DNA of 64,000 nucleotides, from NCBI GenBank assembly GCA_947624285.1, contig CANQJS010000007.1:1-64000 (forward strand), given 5' to 3'. The position numbers and the translations under genes were made by a program. How positions within the stretch are numbered: the first letter of the stretch is position 1; each line of letters opens with the position of its first letter. This document shows positions 18,121-24,687 of the stretch, piece by piece. This DNA is from an uncultured Clostridia bacterium (GTDB lineage: Bacteria > Bacillota > Clostridia > Oscillospirales > Acutalibacteraceae). The notes beneath the pieces were generated by a model. That model saw only the letters and a program-made list of their open reading frames with translations, searched no databases and was not told the origin of the DNA.

Positions 18121-19017
18121 TCAATCAAATTTTTCGGCGTTTTCTTTAAAAAACTCGTAATATACCTTTACGCAGTCAAGCTCCGTCCAGCGGCATTCCC
18201 TGACAGGGCAGGAATCAATATCATATATCCGCGCGCCTCTAAGTGAAAGCAAAAACGGCGAATGTGTGGATATGATAAATTGGCAGCCGTGATGCCTAAC
18301 GCAGTCCTCTATAAAATATTTCAAATCAAGCTGATTTGACGGGGAAAGGCTGTTTTCTGGCTCATCGAGCAGATACAGCGCGTCATCGGCAATGCCGTCT
18401 ACAAAAAGAGCAAGCGAGCTTTCGCCGTTTGAGCGTTCCTCCACATTTCGCCTGAGGCGTGAGCGGATAAACTGAGACCGGCTGATATTTTTATTACGGG
18501 AATCCCTCACCCTTTTCCATCGCTCGTAATCGTCAAGCCCGTGTAAAGTCGTATCCGCGCCATCGCTGTTGTTTTCTACCCATTCGCGCAATAAATCGCT
18601 TCTCTTGTCGTCTATCCCGTCGTTAAGCCTGCGGATATCGAGCACGCGGTCAAACACATCGTCGCTTGTGATTATTGAGCTTTCGGACGACAGCCTGCTC
18701 TCCAGCTCACAACGGCACAGACCCACATAATCATCGAAAAAATCACTTCTGTTAAAAGGCGAATTGCGGTTTATGTTCAGCTTTTCGGCAATGACATTGA
18801 GAATTGTGCTTTTACCGCTGCCGTTGTTGCCGCATATAACCGTAATATCGCGGAATTCAAGCTCATCGGGGAGTCCCCTGTCCCGAAACATTCCAAACGG
18901 ATATTTCGTTGTGTAGCATGTTCGGAAATTCTTAGCGCTGAAGCTATTGCTTTTTACATCAAAAAAATCCTCGTCCTCGTCCCGCGACGGCAGATGAAAA
19001 GATTTAAGATAAATCAT
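18121..19017 (-). CDS. AAA/ABC-type ATPase of unknown role
   Basis: The 298-residue soluble ATPase has Walker A GNNGSGKST near residue 65, an SNGESSLALF signature near 195, Walker B YLLDEPENSLSP near 214 and a STHSPFLL His switch near 248. This pattern is shared with AAA_21-type ATPases, including some nuclease-linked or defence ATPases. No partner nuclease is adjacent, so defence is only a possibility. It is monocistronic, with an AAAGGAG site before the ATG. Confidence 0.75.
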   Translation of the reverse strand: MIYLKSFHLPSRDEDEDFFDVKSNSFSAKNFRTCYTTKYPFGMFRDRGLPDELEFRDITVICGNNGSGKSTILNVIAEKLNINRNSPFNRSDFFDDYVGLCRCELESRLSSESSIITSDDVFDRVLDIRRLNDGIDDKRSDLLREWVENNSDGADTTLHGLDDYERWKRVRDSRNKNISRSQFIRSRLRRNVEERSNGESSLALFVDGIADDALYLLDEPENSLSPSNQLDLKYFIEDCVRHHGCQFIISTHSPFLLSLRGARIYDIDSCPVRECRWTELDCVKVYYEFFKENAEKFD

Positions 19018-19230
19018 AGATATTCTCCTTTGCAGTTCCGTATATGTTGAATTATTCGGCTGCCGGTTTGATTAAATTATAACTCAACAAAACGGTAAAA
19101 CAAACAAAAAGAGGATATTTTCAAGCAATATGATTTTGGAGTCCGATTTTTCGTACAAAAAAGCAGTATATCAAAAATATACCGCTCTTGAAAGGCGGGC
19201 AAGCCGCCGTAAGTATCTTGATTATTTCGC

Positions 19231-19953
19231 TTACGGATTTCTTACGCCCGTAATATCCTTTATGACCTCACCGGCGATTATCAGCCCCGCGACCGACGGC
19301 ACAAACGCCGTGCTTCCCGGTATCTGCCGCCTTCCCTGCGTATGCTCCTCATCGCTTTTTTCGGGCGTCATAGCCCGCTCCTTGGAATAAACGACCTTAA
19401 GCCTTTCTATTCCTCTTTTTTTCAGCTCATAACGCATAACTCTTGCAAGCGGGCAAACAGATGTTTCGTATATATCGGCAACCTCAAAGGCGGTGGGGTC
19501 AAGCTTATTTCCCGCCCCCATGGAGCTTATAACGGGGATTTGCGCCGCCTTCGCCTTTTCAATAATGGCGATTTTTCCCGCCACCGTATCTATCGCGTCT
19601 ATCACATAATCATACCGTGAAAAATCGAGCAGATCCGCGTTTTCGGGGAGAAAAAACATATTGTGCTTCGTTATCTTGATTTCGGGATTTATCGAAAGAA
19701 GGCGTTCCTCGGCGGCGTCCGTCTTATATTGACCTATTGTGCTTTGCGTCGCAAAAATCTGGCGGTTTATGTTTGAGGGGCACACCTTGTCGTTATCGAT
19801 AAGGTCAAGCGCGCCTACTCCGCTGCGGGCGAGAGCCTCCGCCGCGTGACCTCCGACTCCGCCGAGCCCGAAAACGGCAACACGGCAAAGGGCAAGCCTT
19901 TGCATTGCCTTTTCGCCGAGCAATAATTCAGTTCTTGAAAGCCAATCCGCCAT
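19231..19953 (-). CDS. tcdA: tRNA threonylcarbamoyladenosine dehydratase (ThiF/E1-like)
   Basis: The 240-residue E1-like enzyme cyclises t6A37 in tRNA. The GLGGVGGHAAEAL nucleotide loop lies near residue 29, an NINRQIFA motif near 63, and the AIDTVAGKIAI and SSMGAGNKLDP segments follow. MoeB/HesA-type adenylyltransferases are related, but length and motifs favour TcdA. Its GGGAG ribosome site lies inside the tail of a broken upstream gene, which shows they once formed an operon. Confidence 0.9.
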   Translation of the reverse strand: MADWLSRTELLLGEKAMQRLALCRVAVFGLGGVGGHAAEALARSGVGALDLIDNDKVCPSNINRQIFATQSTIGQYKTDAAEERLLSINPEIKITKHNMFFLPENADLLDFSRYDYVIDAIDTVAGKIAIIEKAKAAQIPVISSMGAGNKLDPTAFEVADIYETSVCPLARVMRYELKKRGIERLKVVYSKERAMTPEKSDEEHTQGRRQIPGSTAFVPSVAGLIIAGEVIKDITGVRNP

Positions 19954-19956
19954 ATT

Positions 19957-20189
19957 TCACTCCCGTGATACCATAAGCTCAAGCGCAAGCTCCGCCGTTT
20001 TTTTAAATCCGCGTCATCGGGATAACAGTCAGGAAACGGACTGCCTGCCCGAGCCGACGCGTTAAGAAGTCCCCAAAGACTTTCTCTGCTTACCTTTGAT
20101 ACTGTGCGCTCTTTAGTTTTCGTTAAATTATATAGTCCGAGCCTGCGGAGCTTTGCTGTCTGTCCACAATATCCTGAAGCGTTATGCCG
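19957..20189 (-). pseudogene. Frame-broken gene remnant between rrf2 and tcdA
   Basis: Minus-strand coding-like sequence reads KERTVSKVSRESLWGLLN and continues to PFPDCYPDDADLKK. It then needs a -1 shift at seven A residues (20004-19998) to continue as TAELALELMVSRE and stop four bases before tcdA. The 5' part overlaps the end of rrf2 out of frame and has no start codon. It is probably the 3' remnant of a lost gene with an indel. A sequencing error or A_AAA_AAA ribosomal slippage are alternatives. I do not recognise the family. Confidence 0.5.
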
Positions 20190-20560
20190 TCAAGATACTC
20201 CGTAATATTTTTATACAGCCCCTCCCAGACGAAAAGCGTGGGGCAGATCCCCGCTCTGTCGCAGTTCACCTCGCCCTGCTCGAGGCAGGCAACGGGGGCA
20301 AGTCCGCCCTCCGTGATACGCAGTATATCGCCTACCGTGTATTCCCGCGCGGGGCGGGCAAGCATATATCCGCCGAGATAGCCCCTGTTCTTTTTGAGTA
20401 TCTCCGGCTTGTTGAGAATGGCGACTATCTGCTCAAGATATTTTTTTGAAATTCCCTGCCTTTCGGCAATATCTTTAAGCGCGATATAGCCGTCGTCCTT
20501 ATGCTCGGCAAGGTCGGCAAGCATTCTCAAAGCATATCTGCCCTTTGTTGAAATCATCAT
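20123..20560 (-). CDS. Rrf2 family regulator, IscR-like
   Basis: The 145-residue protein starts MMISTKGRYALRML and has a winged helix with the ISKKYLEQI recognition helix near 38-46. Three Cys (C92, C100, C106) are placed as in Fe-S cluster-binding IscR. It may therefore sense Fe-S status, but no isc/suf genes are in the window. CymR-type cysteine regulators usually lack this triad. The transcript leader is about 120 bases long. Confidence 0.85.
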   Translation of the reverse strand: MMISTKGRYALRMLADLAEHKDDGYIALKDIAERQGISKKYLEQIVAILNKPEILKKNRGYLGGYMLARPAREYTVGDILRITEGGLAPVACLEQGEVNCDRAGICPTLFVWEGLYKNITEYLDGITLQDIVDRQQSSAGSDYII

Positions 20561-20683
20561 ATTTTTTCACTTCCGTCATACGGCAAAAGCCGATTTAAAT
20601 CCGCTTTTCAATTGACTAAAGGATTTTGAAAAGTCATATAAAAATATATTCCTACCAAATCCGTATAATATATGCGTTATCTA

Positions 20684-20712
20684 ATTATAACACCCGATAT
20701 CTTTGATGTCAA
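20684..20712 (-). promoter_or_regulatory. Consensus promoter of the rrf2 gene
   Basis: On the minus strand TTGACA (20712-20707), a 17-base spacer and TATAAT (20689-20684) match the consensus. The leader holds a GGATTTGGTAGGAATATAT stretch (about 20646-20664) that resembles Rrf2-family boxes and may be the autoregulatory operator. That link is inferred. Confidence 0.8.
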
Positions 20713-20761
20713 CGAAGGGCGGCGCAAGCTCAAACCGCGGACCTGACTTTGCTGTTTGAAA

Positions 20762-21418
20762 TTACTTTTTTCTCTTTTCAAAGTCCTCGTCGATACTTTT
20801 GCTCCAATCCTGCGAAAGCTCGGCGTCGGAACGCATACAGCAAACGGTTTCCGCAACCGCGTCATATACAACGCTTGTGCCCTGACTGTCCGCGTGATAA
20901 TTGACCGCTCTGTCCGCGCCTATCCCAAAATTACCGGCGGTTTCAACCGCGTCGATATTCGCGCCGATGAAAAGAAATTCCCAACCGTGTTTTTCTTTTT
21001 CGTGCTCTATCATCTCTTTTACTCTTTGAGAAGAATACTTACGGCTGGCGTTCTCCATTCCGTCGGTGATAATTACGAACATCGTGTGCTTTGGCACATC
21101 TTCGCGTCTTGCGTACTTATGAATATTCGCAATGTGGTGAATAGCGCCTCCTATCGCGTCGATAAGAGCGGTACATCCGCGTACATAATAATCATTATCC
21201 GTCATGGGCTTTATGTTTTCAAGCTCTACCCTGTCGTGGATGACCTCGCTGAAATTGTCGAAGAGAACGGTTGAAACATAGCACTTGCCGTCTTGTTTCT
21301 TCTGCTTTTCAATCAGTGAGTTAAATCCGCCGATAGTGTCGCTTTCAAGCCCTGACATAGAGCCGCTGCGGTCAAGAATGAATACCAGCTCAGTAATATT
21401 GTTGTTTGCCTTTTTCAT
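20762..21418 (-). CDS. vWA domain protein, TerY-like
   Basis: The 218-residue protein is nearly all one von Willebrand A domain. The MIDAS metal site is intact: DRSGSMS with D16, S18 and S20, a Thr in RGCTALIDA near 80 and an Asp in IITDGMENAS near 117. It lacks a signal peptide, so it is cytoplasmic, like TerY proteins of tellurite-resistance and phosphorylation modules. It starts after GGAGG and lies about 100 bases downstream of the macrodomain gene on the same strand, so the two may act together. Confidence 0.88.
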   Translation of the reverse strand: MKKANNNITELVFILDRSGSMSGLESDTIGGFNSLIEKQKKQDGKCYVSTVLFDNFSEVIHDRVELENIKPMTDNDYYVRGCTALIDAIGGAIHHIANIHKYARREDVPKHTMFVIITDGMENASRKYSSQRVKEMIEHEKEKHGWEFLFIGANIDAVETAGNFGIGADRAVNYHADSQGTSVVYDAVAETVCCMRSDAELSQDWSKSIDEDFEKRKK

Positions 21419-21518
21419 AGAAAAAACCTCCGTAAAATGAATTTGTGTATCGGTCTTTTTTGACCTTACAAGCTCATTATACAGAGGTTTAAGCTCTATT
21501 TGGTCGCCTGCCGTGCGA

Positions 21519-22595
21519 CTAATTTACCGACCCCAAAAGACTTTGATCAAAAGCAAACAGGGCTTCGTTGATTTCAAAAATATTGTAGCTTTTCTGCTTT
21601 ATAAAATATTCAACGATAATATCAAATTTATTGCTGTGGGAGAGAGCAAAGCCCGCTTTCATAAGCATTTCGTTTGTTTGCGCAAGCGATAATTCAAGCG
21701 CAATACAAAACGCGAGCACCGTAGGTTTACTCGGCTTGTAATCGGGATTGGAACGGATTTTTGAGAAAAGGCGTTTATCTATGTTTGCCTTTTTATAGCA
21801 CTCGCTGTCTTTCATTCCACGCTCATCGATCAATCTTAACAGCATTTCGGAAAAGCTTTCGTCGATCGTCTCTTCAAGAAAATCATCAAGATTTTGCGAC
21901 GACTGCTTCGGACTTTCAAAAGTTGTTATTGCCCCACAGTAATCATCGCTTAAAACGACGCTTTCTTCAGGAGCATTATAATCTTCGTCATCAAAAAATA
22001 TCGCCCGAGACAAAGGCACGCTTTCGGTGCATTCATTTATTCTTCTGCCGTCATAAGGCGAATGCTGCGCAACATAGTTTTCATCTATATATTGCGCGAT
22101 ATCGCAAAACAGTTTATTGCCTGCCGCAAGCGCGTTTTTGTTATACACAACGATATATACAAGCATATCGTTATTCATTAAAAAATCCGCAACAGTATCA
22201 ACGGCAACCTTTAGCGCCTCATTCACGGGATATCCGTAAACTCCGCTTGAAATAAGCGGAAACGCCACAGTTTCACACCCGTTTTCTTTAGCAAGAGCAA
22301 GCGAATTTTTATAACAGTTTTCAAGCAATTCACGCTCGCCGCTCTTACCGCCCCTCCATTTCGGGCCGACGGTATGTATAACATACTTGCACGGAAGATC
22401 ATATCCCTTTGTAATTTTCGCCTGCCCGACCTTGCATCCGCCGAGCTTCATACACTCAGCCAGCAGTCCTCTGCCCGCCGCCTTATGTATCGCGCCGTCA
22501 ACGCCTCCGCCGCCCAAAAGAGTGCTGTTGGCGGCATTGACTATCGCGTCGCATTCAACTTTCGTTATATCGTTTCTGATTATTTTTAAAGGCAT
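21519..22595 (-). CDS. Macrodomain (ADP-ribose binding) protein with extra C-terminal domain
   Basis: Residues 1-165 form a macrodomain with [20 protein letters not shown] near 20-39, VIHTVGPKW near 92 and [11 protein letters not shown] near 127. These are the ADP-ribose loops of O-acetyl-ADP-ribose/ADP-ribosyl hydrolases. A linker of about 80 acidic residues leads to a helical C-terminal domain (about 248-358) with an HTH-like [14 protein letters not shown] segment. The second domain resembles modules seen beside vWA and kinase/phosphatase signalling genes in Firmicutes, from memory. It probably removes or reads ADP-ribose on a target sensed by the C-terminal domain. Confidence 0.85.
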   Translation of the reverse strand: MPLKIIRNDITKVECDAIVNAANSTLLGGGGVDGAIHKAAGRGLLAECMKLGGCKVGQAKITKGYDLPCKYVIHTVGPKWRGGKSGERELLENCYKNSLALAKENGCETVAFPLISSGVYGYPVNEALKVAVDTVADFLMNNDMLVYIVVYNKNALAAGNKLFCDIAQYIDENYVAQHSPYDGRRINECTESVPLSRAIFFDDEDYNAPEESVVLSDDYCGAITTFESPKQSSQNLDDFLEETIDESFSEMLLRLIDERGMKDSECYKKANIDKRLFSKIRSNPDYKPSKPTVLAFCIALELSLAQTNEMLMKAGFALSHSNKFDIIVEYFIKQKSYNIFEINEALFAFDQSLLGSVN

Positions 22596-22738
22596 AAGCT
22601 GTCACCGATTTAATTATACATTATACCGTTTGAAAAAGGCAACTGTTAAAACGACCTGATTTTATATTTTAATTCATCGTTTGACACTTTATGCGCGCTT
22701 TCGGCACTATTTTTTATCTTACGGCTGTTTAGAAAAGG

Positions 22739-22767
22739 AAAAAGGCAGGTCGAAAACCTGCCCTTTT
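22739..22767 (-). terminator. Terminator of tRNA-Pro
   Basis: A GGCAGGT/ACCTGCC stem (22744-22750 with 22756-22762), extended by A/T pairs, directly follows the tRNA CCA end on the minus strand and is followed by a U-run. Confidence 0.8.
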
Positions 22768-22842
22768 GGTCGGAGTGACAAGACTTGAACTTGCGACACC
22801 CAGACCCCCAGTCTGGTGCGCTACCACCTGCGCTACACCCCG
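22767..22842 (-). tRNA. tRNA-Pro (GGG)
   Basis: The anticodon loop CTGGGGG lies within a CCAGA/TCTGG stem. The acceptor is CGGGGTG/CACTCCG with one G-U pair, the T-loop GTTCAAGTC, and CCA is encoded. It stands alone. Confidence 0.96.
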
Positions 22843-22965
22843 ATCGCTGTTATATAATATCACAACTTGAGCAGGAAATCAACAACTAATTTTATTTAAT
22901 AACGATTTTTTATTTCAGCCGATTTGGCGCAAGGAAAACTCCCGCAATAAAATTTTTTCGCCGAT

Positions 22966-23622
22966 TTATTCCTCCGCGGTGAAAACTACCGTATCAAGCT
23001 GCCGCAAAGCCGCGAAATCTATCAACAGCCTTTTATCGTATGTAATGAAAATACCGATATGCCCTTGGCATTCACTGCGTGGCGGTATCACCTGATAGCC
23101 GAAATCTTCGCCGATTTTTTCGCGCAGGGTATCCAAAAACTCGTTTACGCGATACATATCGTCTAATTCGATATACAAAACGCCCGTGCGATTCTTTTTG
23201 CGCTCAAGCAGAGAGAAAAGCGTTATTGTAATAATGAAAAGAACGGTAACTACCGCCGCGCCGAAATAAAATCCGAAGCCCAGCGCAACGCCGATAGTGC
23301 CTGTTGCCCAAACTCCCGCCGCAGTCGTAAGTCCGGTAATGGTGCTGTTGTTTTTGTGCATAATAACGCCGGCGCCGAGAAAGCCGAGGCCGGATATCAC
23401 CTGTGCCGAAATACGAAACACATCGCCGTTTACCTCTGTGTTTGAAAAAACATACATACTCGTCATCGAGGTCATACAAGCGCCGAGGCAAACGAGAATA
23501 TGCGTTCTCGGTCCGGCGGCGCGGCCGTGCCTTGAGCGTTCGCTCCCTATAATGCTGCCTATCACAACGGCAAGCACGGTCCTCAAAATAATCTGAAATT
23601 CGTCGGATTGCAAGAAATTCAT
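22966..23622 (-). CDS. mgtC: MgtC/SapB family membrane protein
   Basis: The 218-residue protein has the MgtC core: GSIIGSERSRHGRAAGPRTH near residue 25, then LGFLGAGVIM and GLTTAAGVWATGTIGVALG across four membrane helices. A cytoplasmic ACT-like C-terminal domain of about 85 residues follows. MgtC proteins influence Mg2+ and membrane-potential adaptation and inhibit F-type ATPase in some pathogens. The role in Clostridia is open. The ATG at 23622 lies 8 bases after GGGGG and is preferred to the upstream TTG at 23637. Confidence 0.88.
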   Translation of the reverse strand: MNFLQSDEFQIILRTVLAVVIGSIIGSERSRHGRAAGPRTHILVCLGACMTSMTSMYVFSNTEVNGDVFRISAQVISGLGFLGAGVIMHKNNSTITGLTTAAGVWATGTIGVALGFGFYFGAAVVTVLFIITITLFSLLERKKNRTGVLYIELDDMYRVNEFLDTLREKIGEDFGYQVIPPRSECQGHIGIFITYDKRLLIDFAALRQLDTVVFTAEE

Positions 23623-23670
23623 AAAAAACGCCCCCAAAAATTCCGCCGAGCGGCTGAAAAAAAGAAAAGC

Positions 23671-23689
23671 ACGCCCCGAAAAGGAGCGT
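23671..23689 (-). promoter_or_regulatory. Possible attenuator hairpin in the mgtC leader
   Basis: In the minus-strand RNA, ACGCUCC (23689-23683) pairs with GGGGCGU (23677-23671), with one G-U pair. It is followed by GCUUUUCUUUUUUU, giving an intrinsic-terminator shape about 50 bases before the start codon. On the plus strand the same stem has a C-A mismatch, so the minus reading is favoured. Confidence 0.5.
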
Positions 23690-23704
23690 TTTTTTAATGA
23701 TCCC

Positions 23705-23748
23705 GTGCTTTAAAATTCGCTATTACATGCTTTGTACATTCGCTATTA
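23705..23748 (-). repeat. Tandem 23-base direct repeat downstream of the mgtC promoter
   Basis: Two copies share TGCTTT and ATTCGCTATTA, in register at 23 bases (shared cores at 23715-23725 and 23738-23748). They lie at the predicted mgtC transcription start and could bind a regulator. Confidence 0.5.
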
Positions 23749-23776
23749 TAATATTCTCACAAGTGCGATTTGTCAA
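23748..23776 (-). promoter_or_regulatory. Promoter of mgtC
   Basis: On the minus strand TTGACA (23776-23771), a 17-base spacer and TATTAT (23753-23748) lie about 125 bases upstream of the mgtC start, leaving a long leader. Confidence 0.65.
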
Positions 23777-23799
23777 CAGCTTTTCGGACAAAAAAGGCG

Positions 23800-23827
23800 T
23801 TGTAAATCTTGAGAAAAGGAGTATAAT
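23800..23827 (+). promoter_or_regulatory. Promoter of pncC
   Basis: TTGTAA (23800-23805), a 16-base spacer and TATAAT (23822-23827) lie 16 bases before the start codon, giving a very short leader. Confidence 0.6.
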
Positions 23828-23843
23828 AGTAAACGGTGATATT

Positions 23844-24311
23844 ATGGCTCTTGAAGAAGATGTTGTTGAAAAGCTTATAGACCGCGGCTGGCACATTTCC
23901 TTTGCGGAAAGCTGCACGGGCGGACTGTGCTGCGCAACGCTCGTTAATGTGACGAACGCCTCCAAGGTGCTTGATGTTTCGTTTACAACATACGCGAACG
24001 AGGCAAAAATCAAGTTTTTGGGAGTTTGCGCGGACACTATTCTGAGCAACGGCGTTGTTTCGGAGGATGTTGCGCGGGAAATGGCGAGCGGCGTTGCGAA
24101 AACAGCGGGCAGCGAGGTAGGAGTAGGCGTTACGGGCATTGCCGGACCGGGCGGCGCAACGGCGAAAAAGCCGATAGGTATGGTGTGCTTCGGTTTTTTC
24201 ATAAACGGGCAAACCGTTACATTCACAAAGCAGTTCGGCGAGATAGGCAGAAATCAGGTGCGAAAATCCTCCGTTGAATTCGTTTTCAACACGCTGAAAG
24301 AGCTGCTGTAA
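23844..24311 (+). CDS. pncC: Nicotinamide-nucleotide amidohydrolase (CinA C-terminal domain)
   Basis: The 155-residue protein equals the stand-alone CinA C-terminal domain. It has the FAESCTGGL motif near residue 17 and GVTGIAGPGGATAKKPIG near 100. The enzyme deamidates NMN to nicotinate mononucleotide in NAD salvage. The ATG at 23844 follows GGTGAT by three bases and a promoter at 23800. An in-frame ATG further upstream lies before that promoter and adds only unrelated sequence. Confidence 0.92.
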   Translation: MALEEDVVEKLIDRGWHISFAESCTGGLCCATLVNVTNASKVLDVSFTTYANEAKIKFLGVCADTILSNGVVSEDVAREMASGVAKTAGSEVGVGVTGIAGPGGATAKKPIGMVCFGFFINGQTVTFTKQFGEIGRNQVRKSSVEFVFNTLKELL

Positions 24312-24321
24312 AAAAATTTTT

Positions 24322-24360
24322 AAAGCATTTCGAGTTCACTCTTGACCGAAATGCTTTTTT
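24322..24360 (+). terminator. Terminator of pncC
   Basis: An 11-bp stem AAAGCATTTCG/CGAAATGCTTT (24322-24332 with 24347-24357) is followed by a T-run. Its loop and right arm contain the -35 box of the next promoter. Confidence 0.85.
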
Positions 24361-24370
24361 ATTGTATAAT
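24342..24370 (+). promoter_or_regulatory. Promoter of tRNA-Thr and tRNA-Val
   Basis: TTGACC (24342-24347), a 17-base spacer and TATAAT (24365-24370) lie 24 bases before tRNA-Thr. The -35 box is inside the pncC terminator hairpin. Confidence 0.8.
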
Positions 24371-24394
24371 CACTTAGCAACCGATTAAGGAAAC

Positions 24395-24470
24395 GCTGGA
24401 GTGGCACAGTTGGTAGCGCAGCTGATTCGTAATCAGCAGGTCGTGGGTTCAAGTCCCATCTCCAGCTCCA
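24395..24470 (+). tRNA. tRNA-Thr (CGU)
   Basis: The anticodon loop TTCGTAA lies within a GCTGA/TCAGC stem. The acceptor is GCTGGAG/CTCCAGC, the T-loop GTTCAAGTC, and CCA is encoded. Confidence 0.96.
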
Positions 24471-24516
24471 TACGCCGCAGGCTCTGTGCTTGCGGCGTTG
24501 CAATCGGGGAATATAT

Positions 24517-24593
24517 GAAGGCGTAGCTCAGTTGGTTAGAGTACTTGCTTGACATGCAAGGGGTCGGTGGTTCAAGTCCACTCGTCTTCACCA
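24517..24593 (+). tRNA. tRNA-Val (GAC)
   Basis: The anticodon loop TTGACAT lies within a CTTGC/GCAAG stem. The acceptor is GAAGGCG/CGTCTTC, the T-loop GTTCAAGTC, and CCA is encoded. It is co-transcribed with tRNA-Thr 46 bases upstream. Confidence 0.96.
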
Positions 24594-24627
24594 AAAAACG
24601 GCAGAGCGTGCGCTCTGCCGTTTTTTA
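24594..24627. terminator. Terminator after tRNA-Val
   Basis: A 15-bp perfect stem (24594-24608 with 24611-24625) begins right after the CCA. It has outer A and T runs and a 2-base loop. It can also stop the convergent transporter transcript. Confidence 0.85.
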
Positions 24628-24687
24628 TATTTCCTTGTGAAAAAGGCATTTTCACCGCCTGAAGAGGCGCAGTCATCTTTTCAAATA

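Noticed and set aside
18121..19017. Anti-phage defence system built on the AAA ATPase
   Set aside because: No nuclease, methylase or second effector is adjacent and the gene is flanked by terminator and housekeeping genes, so a defence call is not supported.
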